The notes: generated by a model from the letters alone, not told the origin. DNA of 64,000 nt from Brachynemurus nebulosus (GCA_035578155.1 JAPWDM010000005.1:43124865-43188864), one strand, 5' to 3'. Positions 30,837-43,883 are shown, numbered from the stretch's first letter. Numbers and translations are program-made.

Positions 30837-31211
30837 ATGTCTGGACGTGGTAAAGGTGGTAAAGTTAAAGGAAAGGCAAAATCTCGTTCAAGTCGAGCTG
30901 GATTACAATTTCCTGTTGGTAGAATTCATCGTTTATTACGGAAAGGTAATTATGCAGAACGTGTTGGTGCCGGTGCCCCTGTGTATTTAGCTGCCGTAAT
31001 GGAATATTTGGCTGCTGAAGTTTTGGAATTGGCTGGAAATGCTGCACGTGATAATAAGAAAACTCGTATAATTCCAAGACATTTACAATTGGCTATCCGT
31101 AATGACGAAGAATTAAATAAATTATTGTCGGGTGTTACAATTGCACAAGGTGGTGTATTGCCAAATATTCAAGCAGTGTTATTACCTAAAAAAACCGAAA
31201 AGAAGGCATAA
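30837..31211 (+). CDS. H2A: Histone H2A (U2), promoter displaced
   Basis: Protein identical to the other copies. The 107 bp before the ATG are its own, but the TATA box is now 4.8 kb upstream. The junction leaves cgtaaatag in place of TATAAATAG and the CCAAT motifs are also cut off. An aaatatattt at the element's 3' end could act as a substitute; this is speculation. The coding sequence is intact. Confidence 0.96.
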   Translation: MSGRGKGGKVKGKAKSRSSRAGLQFPVGRIHRLLRKGNYAERVGAGAPVYLAAVMEYLAAEVLELAGNAARDNKKTRIIPRHLQLAIRNDEELNKLLSGVTIAQGGVLPNIQAVLLPKKTEKKA

Positions 31212-31291
31212 ATTAATAGTGAATTTTAAAGGGGAAAAATATCCATCTTTATTTTTATGCATAATATCAAATTTTAACACAATCTAAAAAC

Positions 31292-31334
31292 GGTTCTTTT
31301 TAATAAAGAACCAACAAATTAATTTAATAAGAGT
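31292..31334 (+). terminator. H2A 3' stem-loop and downstream element (U2)
   Basis: Stem-loop 31292-31312, AATAAGAGT at 31326-31334. Confidence 0.86.
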
Positions 31335-31442
31335 AATATATCTACATAATAATTTATTGAGTTATTAAATAAAATACCTAGCCTAGGTATCTACATATAT
31401 AATTTTATGTTTTTTTATTAAGAATTTCGCAAAAATTTTATC

Positions 31443-31560
31443 GGCAACGGCCATACCATGTTGAATATACCAGTTCTTGTCTGATCACTGAAGTCAAGCA
31501 AAATCGGGCGCGGTTAGTACTTAGATGGGTGACCGCTTGGGAACACCGCGTGCTGTTGCC
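31443..31560 (+). rRNA. 5S ribosomal RNA (U2)
   Basis: Identical over its whole length to the U1 copy, with the same T8 terminator directly after. Unaffected by the damage to its neighbours. Confidence 0.95.
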
Positions 31561-31877
31561 ATATAGTTTTTTTTACAATTTCTTTCTTTTCTTATAGAAT
31601 TTTTTTTGTTCTAATCCACAAAATTCTTGTAGATTTTAAATGTTGAGCGGTCTACTTGCACTTGACCTTGACTTTATATAATAATCAGTATCAAACATTA
31701 CTTAATTTAATAGGTAAAAGTGTATTGAAATAAAAATAAAAAGATAACAAAATAATAATATAATCATAATATTATTAACAATATTATGCGGCTAATTTTA
31801 AATTTAATACATTAAAGGGTACAGTCATTATATATTTTATGTAATTTATAAATATTGTTATATAAGAATAAAAAAAA
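31561..31877. other. 5S-H4 spacer (U2)
   Basis: Same as 8027-8343. No gene seen apart from the Pol III terminator. Confidence 0.6.
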
Positions 31878-31922
31878 ACTCTTATTTAAGACCATTTTTG
31901 GCTTCTCAATAAAAGGGAAGCC
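31878..31922 (-). terminator. H4 3' stem-loop and downstream element (U2), orphaned
   Basis: Stem-loop 31900-31922 and AATAAGAGT 31878-31886 are intact although the gene they serve has lost its 5' half. Confidence 0.83.
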
Positions 31923-31982
31923 GTTATTAATATTATAAAATTATTTCTTTTGATTGATAAAAATAATGAAATTTAATTATTT

Positions 31983-32531
<549 letters not shown>

Positions 32532-32569
32532 GTAAAAGTTTTTCATTATAAAAAAAAAAAAAAAAAACC

Positions 32570-32612
32570 GGCTTCATTTTATATGAAGCCAAATTTATAA
32601 TTAAATAAGAGT
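32570..32612 (+). terminator. H3 3' stem-loop and downstream element (U2), orphaned
   Basis: Stem-loop 32570-32590, AATAAGAGT at 32604-32612. Confidence 0.85.
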
Positions 32613-33066
32613 ACATATATTATACATAATAAAAATTGAATATTGACCTTTTTTTTTACACTATTTTGACAGCTAATACTTGGACTTTATATGGAATTTT
32701 TAACGTCGTACGACGTAATGATCAATTTTCACTTGACGTCTTACGACGTTAATAACCGTTAAATTAACCAGTTAAAAAAATGAGGAAATTATTAAATTTA
32801 AAATAAATTAATTAAATAAACCTATGTATCTATATGTTTTGTTTCCTTTTTTTTTTTACTTTATTCTGAAAAAAAAATTTCATCGTTTTCATTTAGGATC
32901 AGTTATTATTTTTATTATTAAAATTACATTAATAAATAAATTGAATGATTTTAACTAGTTTGTATTGATTAAGTTTAAATTCTCATAAATAAATACCGTC
33001 TGTATATAATTACCTGTTTTTAAATAAAATATTTTCAATATGAAAATAATGTATATTTATTTAAAA
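32613..33066. other. H3-H1 spacer with paired palindromes (U2)
   Basis: acgtcgtacgacgt at 32703-32716 and acgtcttacgacgt at 32736-32749. No gene seen. Confidence 0.6.
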
Positions 33067-33109
33067 ACTCTTATTAAATGTAATATTGTGGCCATATTTT
33101 ATTATGGCC
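33067..33109 (-). terminator. H1 3' stem-loop and downstream element (U2)
   Basis: Stem-loop 33090-33109, AATAAGAGT at 33067-33075. Confidence 0.83.
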
Positions 33110-33189
33110 AATGGTTGTTTTGTCTATTTTTGTTTTTAAAAATAAATCGATTAATAATGATTTATTATTAAAACACTGTCATTAATTAA

Positions 33190-34011
33190 TCATTTCTTTT
33201 TTGGTGTAGTTTTTTTAGCTGCAGATGATTTTGCCGCGCTTGTTTTTGTGGTAGCCGAAGCTTTTTTTGGTTTTGGTACCTTAGGTTTTCTAGTTGGTCC
33301 ACTTTTAATTGCTGCCTTTTTACCTTTCGTTGGTTTTGATTTAATTGTCGCTGTTGCTTTTTTAGGTGATTTTGTTGCACTACCGCCACTTGTAACGTTT
33401 GCACTGGCACCTTTTTTCGTAGCTTTTCCAATGGTCACATTTTCACTAGCTCCTGTACCAGATGTAGATTTTTTTGATTTTGCTGCTTTCTTATTTGCAG
33501 CACTTCCTGTTGCAGCTTTTTTCGATGCAGCACTTACTTTCTTATCTTTTGTCACTTTTTTCGTTTTAGATGCAGCTTTTGCTTTTGATGCACTTTTATT
33601 GGCACCACCGGTTGCAGCTGCTTTCTTTTTATTTGCACCACTTGTAGCAGAATTTGATCCAGCAGCCAATTTAAATGAACCAGATGCACCTTTTCCTTTT
33701 GTTTGCACTAAAGCACCACTAGTAACGGCCGATTTTAAATATTTTTTAATAAATGGTGCACATTTTTCACTATCAACTTTATAATTTGCTGTTATATATT
33801 TTTTAATTGCCTGTAATGATGAACCGCCACGTTCTTTTAAATTTTTAATTGCATTTAAAACCATTTCTGATGTACGTGGATGAGTTGGTTTTGAACGTTG
33901 AGTTGATTTTTTCGTTACTGCATTTCCTGAACTTGTTGAAGTTGATGATTTTTTACTTGGTGTTGTTGTAGTGGTTACTGTTGTAACCGTTGTATTAGAT
34001 TCTTCAGCCAT
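33190..34011 (-). CDS. H1: Linker histone H1 (U2)
   Basis: 273 aa, protein identical to U1. ATG at 34011. The upstream region lacks the MITE and shows the empty gtataacg site, so this is the undisturbed H1 5' region. Confidence 0.96.
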   Translation of the reverse strand: MAEESNTTVTTVTTTTTPSKKSSTSTSSGNAVTKKSTQRSKPTHPRTSEMVLNAIKNLKERGGSSLQAIKKYITANYKVDSEKCAPFIKKYLKSAVTSGALVQTKGKGASGSFKLAAGSNSATSGANKKKAAATGGANKSASKAKAASKTKKVTKDKKVSAASKKAATGSAANKKAAKSKKSTSGTGASENVTIGKATKKGASANVTSGGSATKSPKKATATIKSKPTKGKKAAIKSGPTRKPKVPKPKKASATTKTSAAKSSAAKKTTPKKK

Positions 34012-35206
34012 ATTAACAAATATCAAAAAAAAAAAAAACACAACACACTGTTAATAATAATTAACACTTATTGTCAGTAATAATATTTTTAAATGTATAT
34101 GAAAATAATAATATTTTTACAAAAAACACACACAAATTAAACACTTTCTCACTTATATTACTTTTAAAATTAATATCAATAATGACAAACACGTCTCAAG
34201 ATATTATACATATACTGGTATGTATAACGTATTTTCGTTTCTATGTATATAAAATGTATAAAACCATGTTGAAAGCACCTAACGTAAAATGATGCTACGT
34301 TTGTTAGAATTAAAAATTAAATGTGAACGTAATTAATTTATTTATTTTGCGTTTTTTTATAATTATTAATTGATTTATTAGTAAAATAATTATTTTATAT
34401 TATTTATTAGTATATATATTTTTCATTTTTATCATTAAATTCATATCATATATATTAAATATTTTTTATTTTTATATAAAATATAGCTTCAACACATAAT
34501 CAACAAGCAAATTACTGAAGAAAAATATAATTATTTTCATAAATATTCAAAAATTCTTAATAATTTTATTAAAATATGAAAATTGGATATAGAAAGATTT
34601 ATAAAATATAAATAACATTAATTAGAAAAATGAATACATATTTCATAATTGCATTTATAATTTATTGATATGCACAGAAAACAGAATAACTCTAATCTTG
34701 TATTGGCCAAATACACATATGATATAATTTTTTTAGGAAATATTTTATGAATAGATTTTATAAGATTTTATATTAAAATTTTTTATTTGTAATGTAAAAT
34801 ATTAATATTATATTAAATAATGCAAATATTTAATAATTAATATTATTAAAATTAAATTTTCCTTTGATAATTATAATAATTCTTATATATTTAAATATAA
34901 TTATGTCATATACATATATAAATAAAAATTTTAATCCATCATCAAATTTTCAATAGTAAATGAAAATTAATGAAAATTATAAAAAATTCATCAAATATTT
35001 TGTATATTTCATACATATATAAATGTATTTGAGATAGTTATCTTCTTAAAAAAATTTAAGTTAATACTGAAAATTTCTTATATAAACTCTTTTTGTAAGT
35101 ATGTATATGATATTGTCATAATAAATTAATAAACAAATTTAAATTTTATTTTCCCAATAACTCATTAAATAATTATAATATAAAATTAAAATAAATAATA
35201 TAAAAA
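34012..35206. other. AT-rich region upstream of H1, before the satellite (U2)
   Basis: Contains the H1 5' region (minus-strand TATA-like ttttatatac around 34240-34250 is a candidate only) and an AT-rich spacer. A short open frame at 34071-34292 is AT-rich chance sequence. Confidence 0.5.
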
Positions 35207-38200
35207 TTAGGTTGTGAGGTCAGTTGAGTGAGTTTTGACAATATACTTAGATTTTTGACATAAAAACTAGGTGGCGAGGATGGTTTTGGTTAGGTTAGTT
35301 TAGTTAGTTTTGACAATATATTTCGTTTTTTACATAAAAAATAGGTGGCGAGGACCGTTTTGGTTAGGTTAGTTTAGTTAGATTTGACAATATACTTAGA
35401 TTATTGGACTAAAATATAGGTGTTTTGGTTAGTTTAGTTAGTTTTGACAGTATATTTGAATATTTGATATAAAATCTAGGTGGTGTGGATGGTTTTTGTT
35501 AGGTTAGTTTAGTTAGTATTGACAATATACTTCGATTTTTGACACAAAAAATAGGTGGTTAGGTTAGCTGAGTTAGTTTTGACAATATACTTAGATATTT
35601 GACATAAAAACTAGGTGGTGAGGATGGTTTTGGTTAGGTTAGTTTAGTTAGTTTTGACAATATACTTCGATTTTTGACACAAAAAAGAGGTGGTTTGGTT
35701 AGTTTAGTTAGTTTTGACAATATATTTCGTTTTTTGCGTAAAAAATAGGTGGTGAGGACCGTTTTGGTTAGGTTAATTTAGTTAATTTTGACAATATACT
35801 TCGATTTTTTACATAAAAAATTGGTGGTTTGGTTAGTTTAGTTAGTTTTGACAATATATTTGAATTTTTGATATAAAATCTAGGTGGTGAGGATGGTTTT
35901 GGTTAGGTTAGTTTAGTTAGTTTTGACAATATACTTCGATTTTTGACACAAAAAATAGGTGGTTAGGTTAGCTGAGTTAGTTTTGACAATATACTTAGAT
36001 ATTTGACATAAAAACTAGGTGGTGAGGATGGTTTTGGTTAGGTTAGTTTAGTTAGTTTTGACAATATACTTCGATTTTTGACAAAAAAAATAGGTGGTTA
36101 GGTTAGTTGAGTTAGTTTTGACAATATATTTAGATTTTTGACATAAAAACTAGGTGGTAAGGGTGGTTTTGGTTAGGTTAGTTTAGTTAGTTTTGACAAT
36201 ATATTTCGTTTTTTACATAAAAAGTAGGTGGTGAGGACCGTTTTGGTTAGGTTAGTTTAGTTAATTTTGACAATATACTTCGATTTTTTTCATAAAAAAT
36301 TGGTGGTTTGGTTAGTTTAGTTAGTTTTGACAGTATATTTGAATATTTGATACAAAATCTAGGTGGTGAGGATGGTTTTGGTTAGGTTAGTTTAGTTAGT
36401 TTTGACAATATACTTCGATTTTTGACACAAAAAATAGCTGGTTTGGTTAGTTTAGTTAGTTTTGACAATATATTTGAAATTTTGACATAAAAACTAGGTG
36501 GTGAGGGTGGTTTTGGTTAGGTTAGTTTAGTTAGTTTTGACAATATATTTCGTTTTTTGCGTAAAAAATAGGTGGTGAGGACCGTTTTGGTTAGGTTAAT
36601 TTAGTTAATTTTGACAATATACTTCGATTTTTTACATAAAAAATTGGTGGTTTGGTTAGTTTAGTTAGTTTTGACAATATATTTGAATTTTTGATATAAA
36701 ATCGAGGTGGTGAGGATGGTTTTGGTTAGGTTAGTTTAGTTAGTTTTGACAAAATAATTAGATTTTTGACATAAAAACTAGGTGGTGAGGGTGGTTTTGG
36801 TTAGGTTAGTTTAGTTAGTTTTGACAATATATTTCGTTTTTTACATAAAAAATAGGTGGTGGGGACCGTTTTGGTTAGGTTAGTTTAGTTAATTTTGACA
36901 ATATACTTCGATTTTTTACATAAAAAATTGGTGGTTTGGTTAGTTTAGTTAGTTTTGACAATATATTTGAATTTTTGATATAAAATCTAGGTGGTGAGGA
37001 TGGTTTTGGTTAGGTTAGTTTAGTTAGTTTTGACAATATATTTGAATTTTTGATATAAAATCTAGGTGGTGAGGATGGTTTTGGTTAGGTAAGTTTCGTT
37101 AGTTTTGACAATGTACTTCGATTTTTGACACAAAAAATAGGTGGTTAGGTTAGTTAAGTTAGTTTTGACAATTTACTCAGATTTTTGACATAAAAACTAG
37201 GTGGTGAGGATGGTTTTGGTTAAGTTAGTTTAGTTAGTTTTGACAATATACTTCGATTTTTGACACAAAAAATAGGTGGTTTGGTTAGTTTTGACAATAT
37301 ATTTGAAATTTTGACATAAAAACTAGGTGGTGAGGATAGTTTTGGTTAGGTTAGTTTAGTTAGTTTTGACAATATATTTCGTTTTTTGACACAAAAAATA
37401 GGTGGTTAGGTTAGTTGAGTTAGTTTTGACAATATACTTAGATTTTTGACATAAAAACTAGGTGGTGAGGATGGTTTTGGTTAGGTTAGTTTAGTTAGTT
37501 TTGACAATATATTTCGATTTTTGACAAAAAAAAATTGGTGGTTAGGTTAGTTGTGTTAGTTTTGACAATATACTTAGATTTTTGACATAAAAACTAGGTG
37601 GTGAGGATGGTTTTGGTTAGGTTAGTTTAGTTAGTTTTGACAATATACTTCGATTTTTGACACAAAAAATAGGTGGTTAGGTTAGTTGAGTTAGTTTTGA
37701 CAATATACTTACATTTTTGACATAAAAACTAGGTGGTGAGGATGGTTTTGGTTAAGTTAGTTTAGTTAGTTTTTACAATATACTTCGATTTTTGACACAA
37801 AAAATAGGTGGTTAGGTTAGTTGAGTTAGTTTTGACAATATACTTACATTTTTGACATAAAAACTAGGTGGTGAGGATGGTTTTGGTTAAGTTAGTTTAG
37901 TTAGTTTTTACAATATACTTCGATTTTTGACACAAAAAATAGGTGGTTAGGTTAGTTGAGTTAGTTTTGACAATATACTTACATTTTTGACATAAAAACT
38001 AGGTGGTGAGGATGGTTTTGGTTAAGTTAGTTTAGTTAGTTTTTACAATATACTTCGATTTTTGACACAAAAAATAGGTGGTTAGGTTAGTTGAGTTAGT
38101 TTTGAAAATATACTTAGTTTTTTGACATAAAAACTAGGTGGTGAGGATGGTTTTGGTTAGGTTAGTTTAGTTAGTTTTGACAATATACTTCGATTTTTGA

Positions 38201-40588
38201 CACAAAAAATAGGTGGTTTGGTTAGTTTTGACAATATATTTGAAATTTTGACATAAAAACTTGGTGGTGAGGGTAGTTTTGGTTAGGTTAGTTTAGTTAG
38301 TTTTGACAATATATTTCGTTTTTTGACACAAAAAATAGGTGGTTAGGTTAGTTGAGTTAGTTTTGACAATATACTTAGATTTTTGACATAAAAACTAGGT
38401 GGTGAGGATGGTTTTGGTTAAGTTAGTTTAGTTAGTTTTTACAATATACTTCGATTTTTGACACAAAAAATAGGTGGTTAGGTTAGTTGAGTTAGTTTTG
38501 ACAATATACTTAGATTTTTGACATAAAAACTAGGTGGTGAGGATGGTTTTGGTTAGGTTAGTTTAGTTAGTTTTGACAATATACTTCGATTTTTGACACA
38601 AAAAATAGGTGGTTAGGTTAGTTGAGTTAGTTTTGACAATATACTTACATTTTTGACATAAAAACTAGGTGGTGAGGATGGTTTTGGTTAAGTTAGTTTA
38701 GTTAGTTTTTACAATATACTTCGATTTTTGACACAAAAAATAGGTGGTTAGGTTAGTTGAGTTAGTTTTGACAATATACTTACATTTTTGACATAAAAAC
38801 TAGGTGGTGAGGATGGTTTTGGTTAAGTTAGTTTAGTTAGTTTTTACAATATACTTCGATTTTTGACACAAAAAATAGGTGGTTAGGTTAGTTGAGTTAG
38901 TTTTGACAATATACTTAGTTTTTTGACATAAAAACTAGGTGGTGAGGATGGTTTTGGTTAGGTTAGTTTAGTTAGTTTTGACAATATACTTCGATTTTTG
39001 ACACAAAAAATAGGTGGTTTGGTTAGTTTTGACAATATATTTGAAATTTTGACATAAAAACTAGGTGGTGAGGGTAGTTTTGGTTAGGTTAGTTTAGTTA
39101 GTTTTGACAATATATTTCGTTTTTTGACACAAAAAATAGGTGGTTAGGTTAGTTGAGTTAGTTTTGACAATATACTTAGATTTTTGACATAAAAACTAGG
39201 TGGTGAGGATGGTTTTGGTTCAGTTAGTTTAGTTAGTTTTTACAATATACTTCGATTTTTGACACAAAAAATAGGTGGTTAGGTTAGTTGAGTTAGTTTT
39301 GACAATATACTTACATTTTTGACATAAAAACTAGGTGGTGAGGATGGTTTTGGTTAAGTTAGTTTAGTTAGTTTTTACAATATACTTCGATTTTTGACAC
39401 AAAAAATAGGTGGTTAGGTTAGTTGAGTTAGTTTTGACAATATACTTAGTTTTTTGACATAAAAACTAGGTGGTGAGGATGGTTTTGGTTAGGTTAGTTT
39501 AGTTAGTTTTGACAATATACTTCGATTTTTGACACAAAAAATAGGTGGTTTGGTTAGTTTTGACAATATATTTGAAATTTTGACATAAAAACTAGGTGGT
39601 TAGGGTAGTTTTGGTTAGGTTAGTTTAGTTAGTTTTGACAATATATTTCGTTTTTTGACACAAAAAATAGGTGGTTAGGTTAGTTGAGTTAGTTTTGACA
39701 ATATACTTAGATTTTTGACATAAAAACTAGGTGGTGAGGATGGTTTTGGTTAGGTTAGTTTAGTTAGTTTTGACAATATACTTCGATTTTTGACACAAAA
39801 AATAGGTGGTTAGGTTAGTTGTGTTAGTTTTGACAATATACTTAGATTTTTGACATAAAAACTAGGTGGTGAGGATGGTTTTGGTTAGGTTAGTTTAGTT
39901 AGTTTTGACAATATACTTCGATTTTTGACACAAAAAATAGGTGGTTAGGTTAGTTGAGTTAGTTTTGACAATATACTTAGATTTTTGACATAAAAACTAG
40001 GTGGTGAGGATGGTTTTGGTTAGGTTAGTTTAGTTAGTTTTGACAATATACTTCAATTTTTGACACAAAAAATAGGTGGTTAGGTTAGTTGTGTTAGTTT
40101 TGACAATATACTTAGATTTTTGACATAAAAACTAGGTGGTGAGGATGGTTTTGGTTAGGTTAGTTTAGTTAGTTTTGACAATATACTTAGATTTTTGACA
40201 TAAAAAATAGATGGTTAGGTTAATTAAGTTAGATTTGACAAAATACTTATATTTTTGATATAAAAAAAGGTGGCGAGGATGGTTTTGGTTAGGTTAGTTT
40301 AGTTAGTTTTGACAATATACTTCGATTTTTGACACAAAAAATAGGTGGTTTGGTTAGTTTAGTTCGTTTTGACAGTATACTTGAATTTTTGATATAAAAA
40401 CTTGGTGGTGAGGATGGTTTTGGTTAGGTTAGTTTAGTTATACTTAACTAAAGTTAGTAGTTAGGTTAGTTTAGTTAGGTTAGTTTAGTTTGTGTCAAAT
40501 ATACTTCGATTTTTGACACAAAAAATAGATGGTTTGGTTAGTTTAGTAAGTTTTGACAGTATATTTGAATTTTTGATATAAAATCTAG
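35207..40588. repeat. TTAGG-like satellite array (U2, 5.4 kb)
   Basis: 5382 bp. From about 37600 it is a regular 135-bp dimer (75+60), for example aggtggtgag at 37731 and 37866. Superimposed blocks with the shortened ggtggtttggttagttttgac monomer recur at about 38211, 39012 and 39543, that is 801 and 531 bp apart, differing by exactly two dimers. Confidence 0.96.
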
Positions 40589-41097
40589 TCTACTTGCACT
40601 TGACCACTTTGTAATAATCATTATCGTATATTACGCAATTTATGTCGAACTAATTTTTTAACTTAAATAAAATTTAAAAAAACAGAAAAAATATATTATT
40701 AATAATTTTATGACTCTTATTTTAATATTAAATTAAAGTAAGAGATTTATTTCTTCTTTAATTTTATAATGTGAAAAATTATATAATGATAAAAATTTTA
40801 AGTGTTTCTCATATATAATTATGTAAAAACATACTAAGTAGTTAATAATTTATAGAAAATTATGCTATGCTGATTAAGAGTATAGGTATATAAATTTTAG
40901 GAACGAAAAATACTACTATTGATAGTTTTCGATGATTTGAATTTTTTAAATTTTTACTAAATAATTCAATTTTTTATTGCTTATTATCTAAAATTTACTA
41001 CTTGGTGGGTTATGTAAGACAAATTAGAAAAAAAAAAATCTAAAAATCAAAAAAAGAAGAAAAAAATTGATTAAATACTTTATTAGACGGCCACCCA

Positions 41098-41140
41098 TCC
41101 ACGTCTTGGATGTTGATGATGTTGCTTGACATTTACATAA
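41098..41140 (-). pseudogene. 5S-derived relic (U2/U3 spacer)
   Basis: Same sequence and 22-nt spacing as the relic at 1106-1148. Confidence 0.6.
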
Positions 41141-41149
41141 AGAAAAAAT

Positions 41150-41195
41150 TATAGTGTAAAATAAACATTGCCATCACCGGGCCCACTACACTATA
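41150..41195. repeat. Intact 9-bp inverted repeat at the element A target
   Basis: tatagtgta (41150-41158) and tacactata (41187-41195), 28-nt loop containing gggccc. In U0/U1 and U1/U2 element A is inserted within the left arm. Confidence 0.6.
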
Positions 41196-41499
41196 CCTTA
41201 ATTGATAAATAAGAACAATATGGTCCACATTCATTTGGTTACACACTAAATAAAATTTAACCGTTTTTTAATATAGTAAAATAAAATAATTGGATAGTTT
41301 GGTTACACACTAAAATAATATAATACATTATAAATAATAGTAGGTATAGTAAATTACAAAAAAAAAAAAAATTAAAACGACTTTTAGGAAGATTTTTATA
41401 TTTATTAAAAAATTTTCTAATGCGAGAATAAAATAAAATATTTTATTTAGAAATTTAAAAAAAAAAAAATTAATATAAATTGTGTAATAAATATTAAAT

Positions 41500-41543
41500 A
41501 CTCTTATTTAAATTATTTTGTGGTTCTCATAATATTGAGAACC
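41500..41543 (-). terminator. H2B 3' stem-loop and downstream element (U3)
   Basis: Stem-loop 41522-41543, AATAAGAGT at 41500-41508. Confidence 0.85.
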
Positions 41544-41611
41544 GTTTTTAAAGATGTTAAAAACGTCGTAAAATAAAATCGGCGATTATGATGAGATTGA
41601 ATTTCGTTTAT

Positions 41612-41983
41612 TTATTTTGAACTTGTATATTTTGTAACAGCTTTAGTACCTTCACTAACGGCGTGTTTAGCTAATTCACCCGGTAATAATAAACGCACTG
41701 CAGTTTGAATTTCACGACTTGTAATTGTTGATCGTTTATTATAATGTGCGAGACGAGATGCTTCAGCGGCAATACGTTCAAAAATATCATTCACAAAACT
41801 ATTCATAATACTCATAGCTTTACTTGAAATACCAGTATCAGGATGCACTTGTTTTAACACTTTATAAATGTAAATGGCATAACTTTCCTTCCTTTTACGT
41901 TTCTTCTTTTTATCACTTTTTGAAATATTTTTTTGAGCTTTTCCAGCTTTTTTTGCAGCTTTTCCACTTGTTTTTGGTGGCAT
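41612..41983 (-). CDS. H2B: Histone H2B (U3)
   Basis: Protein identical to the other copies; ATG at 41983. The 5' region differs from U1/U2 by atattcacc in place of aatttcacc, a change shared with U4. The TATA box (42554-42562) has been pushed 0.35 kb further away by an element B fragment. Confidence 0.98.
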   Translation of the reverse strand: MPPKTSGKAAKKAGKAQKNISKSDKKKKRKRKESYAIYIYKVLKQVHPDTGISSKAMSIMNSFVNDIFERIAAEASRLAHYNKRSTITSREIQTAVRLLLPGELAKHAVSEGTKAVTKYTSSK

Positions 41984-42186
41984 TTTATTTTATAAAAATC
42001 GACACAATAATAAAAACAACAACACAATAAAAAAAGTTTTTCCACAAAGTAATACAATACAATGTCACCACACACAATATATTCACCAAAGGAGAAAAAT
42101 AACAACACAACACAAAATATAACTATTTCGTAGAAACTATACAATTTCGTACAAATAGTAAACTATTTTGTAATTTGGGTCCGTTT

Positions 42187-42195
42187 GGGCGAAAT
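42187..42195. repeat. Target-site duplication of the element B fragment, left
   Basis: gggcgaaat, repeated at 42539-42547. U1 has the single copy in gggcgaaatgccc. Confidence 0.85.
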
Positions 42196-42538
42196 ACGAA
42201 ATACGAAATATATATTTTTTCAAAAAACTGTACAATATTTTACAAAATTTTAATGTAATTATAATACTTCACTTAAATCTAGGTACCTACAACTAGTGCT
42301 TAACCCTAACCTAACATGTACAATCTAAGTAATACAATACATGAAAAATACTTAATTATTAATGACTCTATACAAAGGAAAATTTTCAAAAAACCTTTAA
42401 ACATGAATAATTAAAAATAAAATAAAACTTAACCTAAACACACTTACGCACACACTTTCTCTTCACTTACTCCGTCCGTACGTACACATTTGACCGCCCC
42501 CCGGGGCCGAGGGCAGTCACGGTTGGGAGATATCCTTC
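42196..42538 (-). mobile_element. Element B 3' fragment, 343 bp (U3, H2B promoter)
   Basis: Contains the 3' UTR and the last few codons of ORF2 only. 5' truncated at ggatatctccc, flanked by a 9-bp target duplication, so it is an independent insertion and not a deletion product. Minus strand, same direction as H2B, with its 5' end 24 nt downstream of the H2B TATA box. Its 3' UTR variant (caaaaaactgtac) matches the proximal U3 copy rather than the U1/U2 type (ctaaaaacggtac). Confidence 0.93.
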
Positions 42539-42553
42539 GGGCGAAATGCCCCT

Positions 42554-42562
42554 GTTTATATA
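42554..42562 (-). promoter_or_regulatory. H2B TATA box displaced by element B fragment (U3)
   Basis: TATATAAAC on the minus strand, followed after 15 nt by the duplicated target. Confidence 0.65.
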
Positions 42563-42687
42563 TAAAATTATTGAAATATAATTTGTTCATATTAGGTATA
42601 TATAAGATAAATTCCAATTGGTTACATATTCAAGTATAATGTGATTGGTTAAAATACGTTTTGCTGTAATATAAAACATTAGGGATA

Positions 42688-42696
42688 TATAAATAG
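42688..42696 (+). promoter_or_regulatory. H2A TATA box (U3)
   Basis: TATAAATAG, 110 nt before the H2A ATG, undisturbed. Confidence 0.8.
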
Positions 42697-42797
42697 ACAA
42701 TATTGGCGCAATTTTCTATTGAAATTAAACAACATTTGCTAGTTGTGTTGTGTGTCGTGACTTGTGTTGTTATTTTTTTTAATAAAACTTTTTCAAT

Positions 42798-43172
42798 ATG
42801 TCTGGACGTGGTAAAGGTGGTAAAGTTAAAGGAAAGGCAAAATCTCGTTCAAGTCGAGCTGGATTACAATTTCCTGTTGGTAGAATTCATCGTTTATTAC
42901 GGAAAGGTAATTATGCAGAACGTGTTGGTGCCGGTGCCCCTGTGTATTTAGCTGCCGTAATGGAATATTTGGCTGCTGAAGTTTTGGAATTGGCTGGAAA
43001 TGCTGCACGTGATAATAAGAAAACTCGTATAATTCCAAGACATTTACAATTGGCTATCCGTAATGACGAAGAATTAAATAAATTATTGTCGGGTGTTACA
43101 ATTGCACAAGGTGGTGTATTGCCAAATATTCAAGCAGTGTTATTACCTAAAAAAACCGAAAAGAAGGCATAA
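42798..43172 (+). CDS. H2A: Histone H2A (U3)
   Basis: Protein identical to U1 and U2. The CCAAT motifs and TATA box are in place; only the H2B side of the shared promoter is separated by the element B fragment. Confidence 0.98.
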   Translation: MSGRGKGGKVKGKAKSRSSRAGLQFPVGRIHRLLRKGNYAERVGAGAPVYLAAVMEYLAAEVLELAGNAARDNKKTRIIPRHLQLAIRNDEELNKLLSGVTIAQGGVLPNIQAVLLPKKTEKKA

Positions 43173-43252
43173 ATTAATAGTGAATTTTAAAGGGGAAAAA
43201 TATCCATCTTTATTTTTATGCATAATATCAAATTTTAACACAATCTAAAAAC

Positions 43253-43295
43253 GGTTCTTTTTAATAAAGAACCAACAAATTAATTTAATAAGAGT
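43253..43295 (+). terminator. H2A 3' stem-loop and downstream element (U3)
   Basis: Stem-loop 43253-43273, AATAAGAGT at 43287-43295. Confidence 0.86.
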
Positions 43296-43403
43296 AATAT
43301 ATCTACATAATAATTTATTGAGTTATTAAATAAAATACCTAGCCTAGGTATCTACATATATAATTTTATGTTTTTTTATTAAGAATTTCGCAAAAATTTT
43401 ATC

Positions 43404-43521
43404 GGCAACGGCCATACCATGTTGAATATACCAGTTCTTGTCTGATCACTGAAGTCAAGCAAAATCGGGCGCGGTTAGTACTTAGATGGGTGACCGCTTG
43501 GGAACACCGCGTGCTGTTGCC
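43404..43521 (+). rRNA. 5S ribosomal RNA (U3)
   Basis: Identical to the U1 and U2 copies, with the T8 terminator. Confidence 0.95.
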
Positions 43522-43838
43522 ATATAGTTTTTTTTACAATTTCTTTCTTTTCTTATAGAATTTTTTTTGTTCTAATCCACAAAATTCTTGTAGATTTTAA
43601 ATGTTGAGCGGTCTACTTGCACTTGACCTTGACTTTATATAATAATCAGTATCAAACATTACTTAATTTAATAGGTAAAAGTGTATTGAAATAAAAATAA
43701 AAAGATAACAAAATAATAATATAATCATAATATTATTAACAATATTATGCGGCTAATTTTAAATTTAATACATTAAAGGGTACAGTCATTATATATTTTA
43801 TGTAATTTATAAATATTGTTATATAAGAATAAAAAAAA
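43522..43838. other. 5S-H4 spacer (U3)
   Basis: Same as 8027-8343. No gene seen. Confidence 0.6.
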
Positions 43839-43883
43839 ACTCTTATTTAAGACCATTTTTGGCTTCTCAATAAAAGGGAAGCC
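43839..43883 (-). terminator. H4 3' stem-loop and downstream element (U3)
   Basis: Stem-loop 43861-43883, AATAAGAGT at 43839-43847. Confidence 0.83.

Larger units (their letters stand above)
40589..41499. other. Spacer with empty element A site (U2/U3)
   Basis: AT-rich, no gene. Holds the 5S-derived relic, the uncut target gaaaaaattatagtgta of element A near 41150, and the intact 9-bp inverted repeat. Confidence 0.7.

Noticed and set aside
34071..34292. 73-codon open frame upstream of H1
   Set aside because: Low-complexity AT-rich translation, overlaps the H1 5' region, interrupted by the MITE in U1.
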